A DNA stretch of 50,913 nt from Bacteroidales bacterium (GTDB lineage Bacteria > Bacteroidota > Bacteroidia > Bacteroidales > UBA1715). This document shows positions 17,531 through 26,867 of this stretch, piece by piece. Each line of letters opens with the position of its first letter. Position 1 is the stretch's first letter. A program made the translations under genes and the position numbers. Where the stretch lies: the NCBI GenBank assembly GCA_017618935.1, contig JAFZTG010000189.1, positions 1-50,913 of the forward strand, read 5' to 3'. The notes under the pieces were generated by a model that saw nothing but the letters and a program-made list of their open reading frames with translations, had not been told where the DNA came from and did no database searches.

Positions 17531-18784
17531 ATGAAACGTACAATTTTACAATTGATTATTATAGGTTTGATATCCACAGTGATTGGGTGTCAAAAAGATC
17601 CAATTCCTGAATCTTCGGGAATAACGATGGGTGAGGTATCTTCAATAACAGGAAGTTCGGCCGTATTGTCGGGAACGTATGTAGGATCGGCAAGCAAAGT
17701 GACAAAATATGGTGTATGCGTGAGTACGCAGTCAAATCCCACGATTAATGATGTCGTAACTTATGCACAAGCAGCGTTTACGAATGATTTTTCATGTGAA
17801 ATAACAGGTTTGGAAAAAAATACTACGTATTATGCAAAATTGTTTGTTGGCAATGATGTGATTATTTCTTATAGTGAAGAAATAACGTTTACTACCTCAA
17901 TGTTGTGTACGGTAGAGACGGGTGAGGTGTCGAATATTCTTGCTTCAGAAGTCTTTTTCAAAGGTGAAGTCAAATCGAATGGGAATTCTGTAATCACTGA
18001 ATATGGCGTGTGTTGGGCAACGACAGAGCTCCCGACAATTGACGACAATAAAGAAAGTTATCCATACAATACCGTAGATGTTTTTCAATGTAAGATAACC
18101 CAATTGGAACCAGAAACAAAATATTTCTATCGAGCATTTGCTGTTAATTCAGCTGGTGTGGCTTATGGTGCTCAAAAGTCGTTTACTACAACCAAGGCTC
18201 CTAAATTACAGGGATTGGTCATCTCAGGAATTGGCGCAGATAACATCGTTTGTAACGATGTGGTTATCGATACCGTTGATTCGGATGTAAAAACGGTCGG
18301 TTTTTGTTGGAATGAGACGGGAAATCCTGTACCAGAAGCAAATAATATCGTTGAGGTTGTACGTGACGAAAATGGTGCTATTTCTGGTACTATCTGGGGT
18401 TTACAAGGAGGAACGACATACTACGTTCGCCCATTTATAAAAAGTACTCAGGGATTGACTTACGGAAATGAGATAGAATGTAAGACATTGAGTATTCCAG
18501 AATTATCTATTTATAATGTATATAGCATAACAAAAAATACAGCTATGGAAGGTGCTGTCATTGTTGATAATGGTGGTGCTGCAATAGAAGAAAAAGGTTT
18601 TTGTTGGAGTACCGAGGAAAATCCTACTATTGAGGATTCAAAAATCAGCGTTAGTACGGATGACAAAATTTTCTATGGTCAAATGGACGGTTTGTTACCT
18701 GCAACAATGTATTATGTAAGAGCATACGCGAAAAATAAGATTGGTATTGCATATAGTTCTAATGCAACATTTGTTACAAAATAG
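17531..18784 (+). CDS. Lipoprotein with four FN3-like repeats
   Basis: A 417-residue lipoprotein with the lipid-attachment Cys at residue 20 (STVIGCQKDP). Four repeats of about 90 residues follow, each with the pattern YGVCxS/A..NPTIxD, then L.P.T.YYxRAxAxNxxGxxY and FTT. This is the fibronectin type III-like unit frequent in Bacteroidota surface lipoproteins. Repeat 3 is the most divergent (VGFCWNETGNPVPEAN). Such repeats are usually extracellular spacers or binding modules. Together with the barrel protein upstream it may form a surface pair, which is inference from spacing alone. Confidence 0.82.
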   Translation: MKRTILQLIIIGLISTVIGCQKDPIPESSGITMGEVSSITGSSAVLSGTYVGSASKVTKYGVCVSTQSNPTINDVVTYAQAAFTNDFSCEITGLEKNTTYYAKLFVGNDVIISYSEEITFTTSMLCTVETGEVSNILASEVFFKGEVKSNGNSVITEYGVCWATTELPTIDDNKESYPYNTVDVFQCKITQLEPETKYFYRAFAVNSAGVAYGAQKSFTTTKAPKLQGLVISGIGADNIVCNDVVIDTVDSDVKTVGFCWNETGNPVPEANNIVEVVRDENGAISGTIWGLQGGTTYYVRPFIKSTQGLTYGNEIECKTLSIPELSIYNVYSITKNTAMEGAVIVDNGGAAIEEKGFCWSTEENPTIEDSKISVSTDDKIFYGQMDGLLPATMYYVRAYAKNKIGIAYSSNATFVTK

Positions 18785-18819
18785 CATTGTGGCGTTTTAA
18801 CGTGTAGTCTGTTTTATAA

Positions 18820-19071
18820 ATGTTACAGTTGTTTTTGATAGTCTTTGTGTTGATTGCCATTGCGTTTATTGCTTTGGGAATAAATATATTTCTTTTTAAA
18901 AGACCGTTTCCCGAAACCGAGGTAAGTAGAAACAAGGAGATGCACAAACGTGGGATAAAGTGTGCAAAATGCGAGGAAATGCGAGTTTTTCGAAAACAAC
19001 AGAATTTAAAAAACAGCTTGCAACACGTTTCGTTGGATTTAGAAAGGTTACAGTCGGGCGATGAGTGTTGA
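18820..19071 (+). CDS. Small single-pass membrane protein with a CxxC pair
   Basis: An 83-residue protein with one hydrophobic helix (residues 2-28) followed by a basic, helical tail containing CAKC (about residues 48-51) and a final EC. The tail is probably cytosolic by the positive-inside rule. It ends 11 bases inside the start of the MFS transporter, which suggests coupled expression. The pattern of membrane anchor plus a Cys pair occurs in small Bacteroidota proteins of unknown function. The Cys pair could bind metal or form a disulfide; neither is shown. Confidence 0.65.
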   Translation: MLQLFLIVFVLIAIAFIALGINIFLFKRPFPETEVSRNKEMHKRGIKCAKCEEMRVFRKQQNLKNSLQHVSLDLERLQSGDEC

Positions 19072-20251
19072 GGGTAATATTCCCAAATTGTATATAATTC
19101 GCTGTGCGAAATGGTTTATGTTATATATGCCGATTATCGGTTTGTTTTATGCCGATAACGGACTGACCAACACGGAAATTTTTCTTATTCAGGCAGCCTA
19201 TTCGTTTTCAAGTGCGTTGTTTGCCATTCCGTCGGGATATTTTGCCGATGTAATCGGGCGGAAAAAAACGCTCGTGTTGGGGACGATTCTTGCTTCATCG
19301 GGTTTCTTGCTTTATGCGACGATACACAATTTCTGGGCATTCTTCATTGCAGAAACTATTATGGGAGTGGGGAACAGTTGTATTTCGGGAACCGATTCTG
19401 CTATGTTGTACGACTCGTTGCAACAGTCTCAAAATCAGGAAAAATATCTGAAATACGAAGGACGGGTAACATCGTTGGGTTGTTTGGCTGAAACAACAGC
19501 TGCCTTGTTGGGTGGCTCCATTGCGACGATATTTACCTATAACGAGGTTTTCTGGAATCAGGCGATAATAGCGTTGATAGCCGTCCCTGCCGCTCTGATG
19601 TTGGTTGAACCGTCGCGGGGAAAACTGCTTCATAAGTCTTTCCGCCAAGTATTCGACATTGGTTTTTATGCCTTGTTCAAACACAAGGGATTAAGCCGAA
19701 CGACCATGATGTCGTCGGTTACGGGAATTGCAACGCTGACAATGGCGTGGACGATTCAGACGTATTTTATAGAACAAGATTTCACCGAGGTACAGACAAC
19801 AATTGTGTGGGTGCTTTTGAATCTTACCGTGGCAATGTCGTCAATGTTTTCCGACGTGCTTGAAAAACGCTTTGGAATGAGACCTATGATATTGATGATG
19901 GTAATATTCATACCGTTAGGGTATTATGCGTTCAGTGTTCCGTCGGTGTTCTTCGCCTTGTTGTGCGCGTTCATTTTTTATTATGTCCGCGGCTATGCCA
20001 CGCCAATTTTGAAGAAATTGATACAAAACTATTGCGATTCCGAGATTCGGGCAACCGTGTTATCTGTTCGCGATTTGCTGATACGACTGGGATTTTCCAT
20101 TGTCGGGCCGTTTGTGGGCTATATGTCCGATACGTATTCGTTCTCGTTTGCTATGCTCGTGGCGGGTACGTTATTCTTAATCTCATCGGTTGCGGGATAT
20201 GTGTCGTATTTGCAATTAAAGAAATATGAAAGTACATTAAATAAAAAATAG
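19061..20251 (+). CDS. Major facilitator superfamily transporter
   Basis: A 396-residue MFS protein with about 12 membrane helices. The signature after helix 2 is GYFADVIGRKKTLVLG, the usual motif A. NSCISGTDSAMLYDSL resembles the helix 5 region of MFS transporters with loosely defined substrates. It overlaps the small CxxC membrane protein by 11 bases. The substrate cannot be deduced; efflux of a drug or metabolite is the usual annotation for this subgroup. Confidence 0.87.
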   Translation: MSVEGNIPKLYIIRCAKWFMLYMPIIGLFYADNGLTNTEIFLIQAAYSFSSALFAIPSGYFADVIGRKKTLVLGTILASSGFLLYATIHNFWAFFIAETIMGVGNSCISGTDSAMLYDSLQQSQNQEKYLKYEGRVTSLGCLAETTAALLGGSIATIFTYNEVFWNQAIIALIAVPAALMLVEPSRGKLLHKSFRQVFDIGFYALFKHKGLSRTTMMSSVTGIATLTMAWTIQTYFIEQDFTEVQTTIVWVLLNLTVAMSSMFSDVLEKRFGMRPMILMMVIFIPLGYYAFSVPSVFFALLCAFIFYYVRGYATPILKKLIQNYCDSEIRATVLSVRDLLIRLGFSIVGPFVGYMSDTYSFSFAMLVAGTLFLISSVAGYVSYLQLKKYESTLNKK

Positions 20252-20259
20252 TATATTTG
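20252..20259 (+). promoter_or_regulatory. -7 box for the ACT/symporter operon
   Basis: TATATTTG matches TAnnTTTG and starts just after the MFS stop codon, 39 bases before the ACT gene. No clear TTTG -33 element is seen at the expected distance. Confidence 0.5.
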
Positions 20260-20298
20260 CTAATGTAGTTTAAGAATGTTAAAAGAATTTATAATATT

Positions 20299-20724
20299 AT
20301 GACTATCAATCAAATATCAATCTTTCTCGAAAATAAATTCGGTAGATTAAGCGAAGTTCTTTCTATTCTTCGTCACGAAAACATTCGTGTGATTGCGGCA
20401 ACCGTTGCCGACACGTCGGATTATGGGATTTTGCGTATTATCACGACTGACCAGCAAAAGGCGTATCTTACCTTGTTGGAAAACAAAGTGTCGGTCAATA
20501 TGAATGAAGTGTTGGCAATTTCTATGGACTCAAAAATTGGTCAGTTGTCGGAAACTGTTGAAAAATTTGCTCAATCGGGTATTGCCGTTGAGTATATGTA
20601 TTGTTTTTCGTTCAATCAGAAATCAATTTTCGTGCTTCGTTCCAACAATATGAAGGAAGCGAACGAGGTTGCTCAAAAGTTGAATTTGAATACGCTTTCC
20701 GAAGCGGAATTAATTAATTTATAG
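20299..20724 (+). CDS. Tandem ACT-domain protein
   Basis: A 141-residue cytosolic protein made of two ACT domains: residues about 4-68 (ISIFLENKFGRLSEVLSILRH is the typical beta-alpha start) and 71-135 (LAISMDSKIGQLSETVEKFA). ACT domains bind amino acids and regulate enzymes or transporters. Tandem ACT proteins of this size in anaerobes often accompany phenylacetate-CoA ligase or indolepyruvate genes, but here the gene leads a transporter operon, 4 bases before the accessory protein. It could sense the amino acid or acid handled by the transporters. That is inference. Confidence 0.85.
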   Translation: MTINQISIFLENKFGRLSEVLSILRHENIRVIAATVADTSDYGILRIITTDQQKAYLTLLENKVSVNMNEVLAISMDSKIGQLSETVEKFAQSGIAVEYMYCFSFNQKSIFVLRSNNMKEANEVAQKLNLNTLSEAELINL

Positions 20725-20728
20725 TATT

Positions 20729-20890
20729 ATGTTTGGAATACCAGATCCACAAATTTGGCTCGTATATATCTTATCGATACTATGCGTGGTGTTTGCCGCT
20801 TGGTTTGGCATAAAATATTGGAACGAAGAAGATGAAGACGGCGAGGTTTCAAGTCGTCCGTGGAAAAAGAAAAAAAATAAGAAGGAATAA
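20729..20890 (+). CDS. Symporter small accessory protein (53 residues)
   Basis: A very short gene reading MFGIPDPQIWLVY at its start. One membrane helix (about residues 9-29) is followed by an acidic patch (EEDEDGE) and a Lys-rich tail (WKKKKNKKE). Small proteins with a MFGxxDPxIW start are found directly upstream of sodium:solute symporters and are regarded as accessory subunits. Its stop and the symporter start share one base (TAATG), which supports coupled translation and a one-to-one complex. Confidence 0.85.
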   Translation: MFGIPDPQIWLVYILSILCVVFAAWFGIKYWNEEDEDGEVSSRPWKKKKNKKE

Positions 20891-22488
20891 TGGAAGGTTT
20901 TGCAATGTACGCAGTTGTCGTGGTGTATTTCCTCACGGTTGCGTTTTTAGGGTATCTTGGATATAAGAAGACAAAGGATTCGAGTGATTTTCTCATCGGT
21001 GGTGGTAAGATGAATCCTATCGTTATGGCGTTGTCGTATGGGGCGACGTTTATCTCGGCTTCTGCCATTGTCGGTTTTGGTGGTGTGGCTGCTACGTTTG
21101 GTATGGGAATTCAATGGCTCTGCTTCTTGAATATGTTCATCGGCGTGGTGATTGCGTTTATCTTTTTTGGTCGGAAGACACGTCAGATTGGTGCAAAACT
21201 CAAGTCTTCGACGTTTGCCGAATTTTTGGGAACATGCTATGATTCCAACAGAATTCGTTTGTTTGTTGCGGCAATGATTTTTATCTGGATGCCGTTGTAT
21301 GCTGCTGCGGTAATGCGTGGAGGCGTGTTCTTTATGCAAGAAATTTTTGGAATCAGTTTTGATTTGGCTTTGCTCGTATTCACCGTCATTATTGCGTCGT
21401 ACGTGATTGCCGGCGGTATGAAAGGTGTTATGTACACCGATGCGTTGCAAGCAGTCATCATGTTCATTTGTATGATATTCCTTCTGATTTGGTTTTACAA
21501 GGAAATTGGAATGGGATTCACTGAGGCAAATGAGGCATTGACAGATTTGTCAGACCAAATACCTGAAAATCTTGCCGCGCAAGGACATCAAGGGTGGACT
21601 GCAATGCCGGTGTTCGGCTCTGCTCGTTGGTACACATTGGTGACATCGTTGATTTTTGGTGTGGGAATCGGCTGTTTGGCTCAACCACAGTTGGTTATCC
21701 GATTCATGACGGTTGATAGCACGAAACAATTGAATCGTGGTGTGTTTGTCGGCTGTTTGTTCATATTCATTACGGTTGGCGTGATTTATCACGTTGGTTC
21801 CTTGTCAAACATTTTCTATATGCAGTCGCAAGGTTGTATCGCTTCCGATGTGCAAGTTGATGATGGGGGAGTGTTGCGTACGATTAAGTCCGACGAAATT
21901 ATTCCGAATTTCATAGGTAGTGCCATGCCGATGTGGTTTTCTGTCATTTTTATGCTTTGCATCTTGTCGGCAAGTATGTCAACGTTGAGCGCACAGTTCC
22001 ATACGATGGCTGCCGCTGCGGGATATGATATCTACGGAACGTGGATTGGCGGCAGAAAAAGAGAACGTCGTGAAAAAACAACGGTGGTGATTCGTTTGGC
22101 CGTTTTGATTTCGATATTCCTCAGTTTTGTGATTTGTTATTATTTCCAAGGTAACGCAAGTCAGATTATTGCACTTTCTACTTCAATATTTATGGGTATA
22201 TGTGCGTCGGCATTCTTGCCGTCGTATTTCTGTGCCTTGTACTGGAAGAAAGCGACGAAACAAGGCGCGTATGCAAGTATGTGGGTTGGCACCGTGGTGA
22301 CGATTTTGGGAATGTTGTTCTTCCACACGAAAGAGGCAAAATTGGTGGGCTTATGTCGTACGTTGTTTGACAGCGACGTATTGCTCAACAACGATTTTGC
22401 GTTGGTTGACCCCATTTGTTATGCATTCCCGTTGTCGGCAATCACAATTTTTGTTGTAAGTAAATTAACTCAGAAAAACGCAAAATGA
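20890..22488 (+). CDS. Sodium:solute symporter (SSS family)
   Basis: A 532-residue inner-membrane transporter of the SSS/LeuT fold, with about 13 helices. The N-terminal helix YAVVVVYFLTVAFLGYLGYKK, the loop DFLIGGGKMNPIVMALSYGATFISASAIVGFGG and ASYVIAGGMKGVMYTDALQAV are the conserved core around the Na+ site. It overlaps the accessory protein by 1 base and the FNT gene by 4. The substrate is not identifiable from sequence. The FNT partner makes a small monocarboxylate plausible, and an amino acid is the alternative, given the ACT protein. Confidence 0.92.
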   Translation: MEGFAMYAVVVVYFLTVAFLGYLGYKKTKDSSDFLIGGGKMNPIVMALSYGATFISASAIVGFGGVAATFGMGIQWLCFLNMFIGVVIAFIFFGRKTRQIGAKLKSSTFAEFLGTCYDSNRIRLFVAAMIFIWMPLYAAAVMRGGVFFMQEIFGISFDLALLVFTVIIASYVIAGGMKGVMYTDALQAVIMFICMIFLLIWFYKEIGMGFTEANEALTDLSDQIPENLAAQGHQGWTAMPVFGSARWYTLVTSLIFGVGIGCLAQPQLVIRFMTVDSTKQLNRGVFVGCLFIFITVGVIYHVGSLSNIFYMQSQGCIASDVQVDDGGVLRTIKSDEIIPNFIGSAMPMWFSVIFMLCILSASMSTLSAQFHTMAAAAGYDIYGTWIGGRKRERREKTTVVIRLAVLISIFLSFVICYYFQGNASQIIALSTSIFMGICASAFLPSYFCALYWKKATKQGAYASMWVGTVVTILGMLFFHTKEAKLVGLCRTLFDSDVLLNNDFALVDPICYAFPLSAITIFVVSKLTQKNAK

Positions 22489-23087
22489 AAAATTTCGTTC
22501 AAACGCTAAAATCGGCGATTCTTGCAGGTTTTTGTATCGGCATTGCCGGTTATGGATATTTAGCAGAAAAAAGCATTATTGGTGCAGTCTTGTTTGCGTT
22601 TGGTTTGCTGACCGTCGTTCATTATAAATTGAAACTATATACGGGAACGGCAGGTTTTATCGAAAAAAATGAGGTAGGAAATCTGTTCTTGATATTGTTC
22701 GGTAACTGGATTGGCTGCCTGATGGTTGCTCTCATTGCACGTTGTAGCCCTATGCCATTGCAGGAAACGGCACAAAAGGTTTTGGAGGCTCGTTTGGCTA
22801 CGGGACCTTTCTTTGGTGGCGTGCTGGCAATAGGTTGTGGTTTTATTATGACGACGGCGGTGACGTTTGCTCGGAAAGACAAAAATCTGCCATTGCTGTT
22901 CGGTGTGCCACTATTTATTATGTGTGGTTTTCCTCACTGCGTGGCCGATGCTTTTTATTATATGGCTGTTCCTCTCGATTTTTGGGCTGAAAATCTTGGC
23001 GACATACTTATTTTTTATGTAAGTATTGTCATCGGTAATTTTATCGGTTGCAATTTGTATCGCGGTATCTGGGGCGCTACGGAATGA
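22485..23087 (+). CDS. Formate/nitrite transporter (FNT) family channel, short form
   Basis: A 200-residue membrane protein with six helices and the FNT repeats: GFCIGIAGYGYL, LYTGTAGF, FGNWIGCL and VSIVIGNFIGCNLYR. The central pore histidine of FocA-type channels corresponds to His in MCGFPHCVADAF, where FocA has FEHSIANMF, so the neighbours Glu and Asn are changed to Pro and Asp. It is shorter than FocA/NirC (about 260-280) through shorter loops and termini. FNT proteins pass formate, nitrite, hydrosulfide or lactate. It is the last gene of the operon. Confidence 0.82.
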   Translation: MKNFVQTLKSAILAGFCIGIAGYGYLAEKSIIGAVLFAFGLLTVVHYKLKLYTGTAGFIEKNEVGNLFLILFGNWIGCLMVALIARCSPMPLQETAQKVLEARLATGPFFGGVLAIGCGFIMTTAVTFARKDKNLPLLFGVPLFIMCGFPHCVADAFYYMAVPLDFWAENLGDILIFYVSIVIGNFIGCNLYRGIWGATE

Positions 23088-23133
23088 TATTGTCGCATAG
23101 GGCAACAACGAAACAACAACAAACTTTTATTGC

Positions 23134-24954
23134 TTAAATCAGTTGCAAATCGTGCAAACGTTTGTAAGCACCGTTCATTTCTATCAATTCTTCGTGTTTT
23201 CCCGATTCTACGATGCGACCTTCGTTCATTACAAGAATGTTGTCGGAATTCTTTATGGTCGAGAGTCGGTGAGCGATAACCAACGATGTTCTGTCTTTCA
23301 TTAAGTTTGCCAAAGCATCTTGTACCAGTCGTTCCGATTCCGTGTCGAGTGCCGAGGTGGCTTCGTCAAGAATGAGGATTTCAGGATTTTTCATAATGGC
23401 ACGGGCAATACACAAGCGTTGTCGCTGACCGCCGGAAAGTTTTCCTCCTTGGTCACCAATGTTCGTGTCGTAGCCGTTTCCCATCTGCATGATGAACTCG
23501 TGTGCGTTTGCAAGTTTGGCAGCTTCAATCACTTTTTCTTTGTCAGGATTTTGAATACCAAAAGCAATGTTATTGAATACCGTATCGTTAAACAGAAGGG
23601 ATTCTTGCGTCACAATGCCTATAAGCCCACGTAAATCGTCGAGTTTAAAGTTTTGTATCGGAGTTCCGTCAATGGTTATGCATCCAATTTGAGGTTCATA
23701 GAAACGAGGTATCAGGTTTGCTATTGTCGTCTTACCCGAACCCGACTGACCAACTAAGGCGACAGACGTACCTTTGGGGATAGAGAACGAGATATCTTTA
23801 AGAATAGTCCGTTCTTTATTGTAACTGAAAGTAACGTTCTTAAACTCAATTGATTGCGAGAACGTCTTTATTTCTTTTGCATCAGGTATTTCAGTGATTT
23901 TAGCGTCGGCGTAAATGATTTTCTCAATTCTGTCAATGCCGGCAGCACCTTGTTTTATGCTGTAAAATGCAGATGTGAATGATTTTGCAGGACCTGTAAT
24001 TTGTGTAAATGCTAAAATGAAGGCGATGAATGCCTCGGCAGACATGCCACCGTCATCCATAAGCACGAGTTTTCCACCAAAATAAATAGCAATGGAAAGT
24101 ATGGCAACAATCAAAAAATCAGTTAGGGGGTGTGCAAGACCGTATTTCCTATTTGCACGATTCATTTTATGGTAGTGGGCATTGCTTCGAGAAGTGAATT
24201 GTTTTTTCATCTGAGCAATACCATTGAATATCTTAATGACTTTAAGTCCAGAAAGTGTTTCGTCAATGTAAACCATGATATCTCCTTGCAGTTCTTGGGT
24301 ATCTTGGGTTGTTTTCTTTAAACTTTTTCCTATTTTTCCTGTAACGATACCCATAATTGGCAATAATAAGAATACCATTAAGGTCATTTTATAGCTAATT
24401 ATGACAATACCTGTGAAATAAATCAAAATATAGAGCGGATTTTTTATTATATCGATAAAAGAGCACATGCTTCCTCGTACAATAGAAATATCGGAAGACA
24501 TTCTTGACATAATATCGCCTTTTCGCTCGTTGATGAAGAAAAATACTGGTAATTGTAGTATTTTGAAATATGCGATGTTATAGATGTCTCTCGGTACGCC
24601 ATTGACAATCGGTATAATAAAATAGTTACCCAAATATTCAAAGGAATCCTTTAAAAATGTCACACAAATCAGAAAACCGCAAATGAAAATAAGGGCCATC
24701 GATTTGTCCCACTGTTCAATGATAAGTGTCAGGTAATAATTAAGGTACAACAAAAGGGTGTCCTTATTTAAAGCAAATGTTTCCGGTAATTCATGAACTT
24801 GTTGAGTGTTGTCAAACAACACGTTCAAGAACGGTATAATGGCTGCAATCATACCAAACGAGAATATCGCTCCTAAAAAGTTGAAGAAGAAGACTAATAC
24901 AATGTTTTTTTTATAATTTGATACGTATTTCCAAAGTTTCTTAAAATCTTCCAT
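23134..24954 (-). CDS. MsbA-like ABC exporter (fused permease and ATPase)
   Basis: A 606-residue half-transporter. The start at 24954 (MEDFKKLWKYV) is chosen over an upstream in-frame start that falls in the promoter. The six-helix membrane domain covers residues about 15-340. In the ATPase domain, Walker A GQSGSGKT is at 402-409, the Q-loop is near 450, signature LSGGQ at 506-510, Walker B ILILDE at 526-531 and the H-loop His at 562; all are intact. Homodimers of this type flip lipid A-core or other lipids and drugs across the inner membrane. The MsbA role is likely but not proven, since drug exporters look alike. Confidence 0.9.
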   Translation of the reverse strand: MEDFKKLWKYVSNYKKNIVLVFFFNFLGAIFSFGMIAAIIPFLNVLFDNTQQVHELPETFALNKDTLLLYLNYYLTLIIEQWDKSMALIFICGFLICVTFLKDSFEYLGNYFIIPIVNGVPRDIYNIAYFKILQLPVFFFINERKGDIMSRMSSDISIVRGSMCSFIDIIKNPLYILIYFTGIVIISYKMTLMVFLLLPIMGIVTGKIGKSLKKTTQDTQELQGDIMVYIDETLSGLKVIKIFNGIAQMKKQFTSRSNAHYHKMNRANRKYGLAHPLTDFLIVAILSIAIYFGGKLVLMDDGGMSAEAFIAFILAFTQITGPAKSFTSAFYSIKQGAAGIDRIEKIIYADAKITEIPDAKEIKTFSQSIEFKNVTFSYNKERTILKDISFSIPKGTSVALVGQSGSGKTTIANLIPRFYEPQIGCITIDGTPIQNFKLDDLRGLIGIVTQESLLFNDTVFNNIAFGIQNPDKEKVIEAAKLANAHEFIMQMGNGYDTNIGDQGGKLSGGQRQRLCIARAIMKNPEILILDEATSALDTESERLVQDALANLMKDRTSLVIAHRLSTIKNSDNILVMNEGRIVESGKHEELIEMNGAYKRLHDLQLI

Positions 24955-24973
24955 TCTTTTGTTGAATTTTGTA

Positions 24974-25003
24974 CAAAGGTAAGATTTTAGTTCTATTGTC
25001 AAA
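24974..25003 (-). promoter_or_regulatory. Promoter of the ABC exporter gene
   Basis: On the minus strand TTTG (25000-25003), an 18-base spacer and TACCTTTG (24974-24981) form a good -33/-7 pair, 19 bases before the start codon. Confidence 0.65.
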
Positions 25004-25032
25004 GTTTTGTTTGTAATTCGTTCATATTTTCA

Positions 25033-25064
25033 TTTGCAAGCAACATAAAATACAAATACCTTCG
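25033..25064 (+). promoter_or_regulatory. Promoter of the M23 peptidase gene
   Basis: TTTG (25033-25036), a 20-base spacer and TACCTTCG (25057-25064, one mismatch to TAnnTTTG). It is divergent from the exporter promoter, about 30 bases away. Confidence 0.55.
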
Positions 25065-25088
25065 CAGTAGTAGAATAGAGATTGGTAT

Positions 25089-26783
25089 ATGTTACGAAAG
25101 ACCTTGTTATTATTGGGCGCGTTCTGCCTCGCGCCATATATATTTGCCCAAAATTTCTTGTTTCCGCTTGATTTGCGACCACCATATTTGTCGGCAAATT
25201 TCGGCGAATTGCGACCGAATCATTTTCATTCGGGATTGGACTTCAAGACGGACAAAGTTGAGGGAAAAGTCGTCCGTGCCGTTGATTCGGGCTACGTTTC
25301 GCGTGTGGGAATTACTCCTGGCGGCTATGGTCGTGTCTTGTATGTGACTCATCCTAACGGATATACGTCGGTGTACGCTCATCTAAAAGTGCTCGATTCC
25401 CGTGTGGATTCGTTGGTTATGGCGTATCAGTACGAAAAACATGTGCAAACGGTGGATATGAGTTTTATGCCTGGACAAATTCCCGTAGAACGAGGACAGC
25501 AAATAGCATTGTCGGGAAATTCGGGTAGTTCGGGCGGACCGCACTTGCATTTTGAGATACGAAAGACAGAGAATCAACATGCCTTGAATCCATTGTTGTT
25601 TTACAACATTCGTGATATCTCTCGTCCGAAAATTCTTCGTATTGGCGTGTATCCAATGGACACGAACAGTTTTGTGAATCATACACAGAAAAACCAGTAT
25701 TTTGAGACCATATCGAAGGGAAACGGCGTGTTTGTGTTGAAAGATCCTATTACCATTTGGGGCAATATTGGCTTTTCGGTACAAGGATATGACTATATGC
25801 CCGACCAGTCAAATATCTATGGATTTTATACGGTTTCATTGATTTGTAACAACCAGACAATATATTCTCGTACGATTGACGAGGTTGATTTTTCCACGAC
25901 AAACGATATCAATAGTCTGATAGATTATGAGGAACGGCTTCGTTCCAAACGGAATTATGAGCGGATGTGGGTGGAACCGAACAATGACTTGAAAATCTAC
26001 ACGAAATTGGTGAATAACGGCATTTACCAAACGACAGAAAACGATTCTGCCCAATGCGAGATTCGTGCGACGGATATTGCAGGAAATATGGCATCGATAG
26101 TGCTTCGTCTGCAACAAAATACTGTTGATTCGCTTGATGTGAGGACTATGCCGACAAAACAACTCCACAGTTGTGCCGACACATTTATTTATACGTATGA
26201 GAAATTCCAGTTCAAGGCGAAACCACGTACGTTTTTTAGCGATTTCACCTGTACCGTGACGGTGGATGAGTCGAATCCGAAGAAACGGTATTTCTCAAAA
26301 CAGTATAAGGTTGAGACAGACCAAGTTATATTCAAAAAATCTGCAGAAATCATTATTCCTTACAGTTTGCCAGATTCCTTGCAGGGAAAGGGTATTATAG
26401 AGAATTGTGGCAAAAAGACGCCAATAATGACGCGTTTTGATGACGAAGGTTGTGCCCACGCGTTTGTTAAAACGGGGGGAAAATTTGCCGTCGTGGTTGA
26501 CACGGTTGCTCCAAGCATAAAAATCAGTCAGGAAAAGTTAAACGATATGACCAATCAGAGTTACATCTTGTTTAAGATGGCCGACAATTATTCAGGCGTT
26601 GCGAAATACAATGCCTATATTGACGGCGTTTGGCAAATTCTTGACTATGATTCCAAGAGTGGGGCGGTTTTCCTATGGTTTGACCGAGCAAGAATGGAAT
26701 TTGGCAAAAAACACACGTTGAGGATTGTGCTGGAAGACCTTTGCCACAATGTGTTCGAGCAAGAGTACGAGTTCTATAAGTAA
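25089..26783 (+). CDS. M23 (LytM) family peptidoglycan endopeptidase
   Basis: A 564-residue exported protein with a signal peptide ending near IFAQ. The LytM zinc site is complete: HSGLD (His47, Asp51), YAHL (His98) and GPHLHFE (His152, His154). LytM peptidases cut peptide cross-links in peptidoglycan. The N-terminal catalytic domain is followed by about 400 residues of beta-rich region without known motif, much longer than in minimal LytM proteins and typical of Bacteroidota members. It probably acts in the periplasm in cell-wall growth. A bidirectional terminator separates it from gpmI. Confidence 0.9.
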   Translation: MLRKTLLLLGAFCLAPYIFAQNFLFPLDLRPPYLSANFGELRPNHFHSGLDFKTDKVEGKVVRAVDSGYVSRVGITPGGYGRVLYVTHPNGYTSVYAHLKVLDSRVDSLVMAYQYEKHVQTVDMSFMPGQIPVERGQQIALSGNSGSSGGPHLHFEIRKTENQHALNPLLFYNIRDISRPKILRIGVYPMDTNSFVNHTQKNQYFETISKGNGVFVLKDPITIWGNIGFSVQGYDYMPDQSNIYGFYTVSLICNNQTIYSRTIDEVDFSTTNDINSLIDYEERLRSKRNYERMWVEPNNDLKIYTKLVNNGIYQTTENDSAQCEIRATDIAGNMASIVLRLQQNTVDSLDVRTMPTKQLHSCADTFIYTYEKFQFKAKPRTFFSDFTCTVTVDESNPKKRYFSKQYKVETDQVIFKKSAEIIIPYSLPDSLQGKGIIENCGKKTPIMTRFDDEGCAHAFVKTGGKFAVVVDTVAPSIKISQEKLNDMTNQSYILFKMADNYSGVAKYNAYIDGVWQILDYDSKSGAVFLWFDRARMEFGKKHTLRIVLEDLCHNVFEQEYEFYK

Positions 26784-26812
26784 TTGACAATTGAAAATTG
26801 AAAATTGAAAAT

Positions 26813-26846
26813 AAAAAACGTAGATTCTTTTGGAACCTACGTTTTT
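26813..26846. terminator. Bidirectional terminator between M23 peptidase and gpmI
   Basis: aaaaaacgtag pairs with ctacgttttt, with an inner ttc/gaa extension and T runs on both strands. It is suited to end both convergent genes. Just before it lie short repeats of the word attgaaa (26784-26812). Confidence 0.85.
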
Positions 26847-26867
26847 GTTTTATGGAAAGATAAATTC

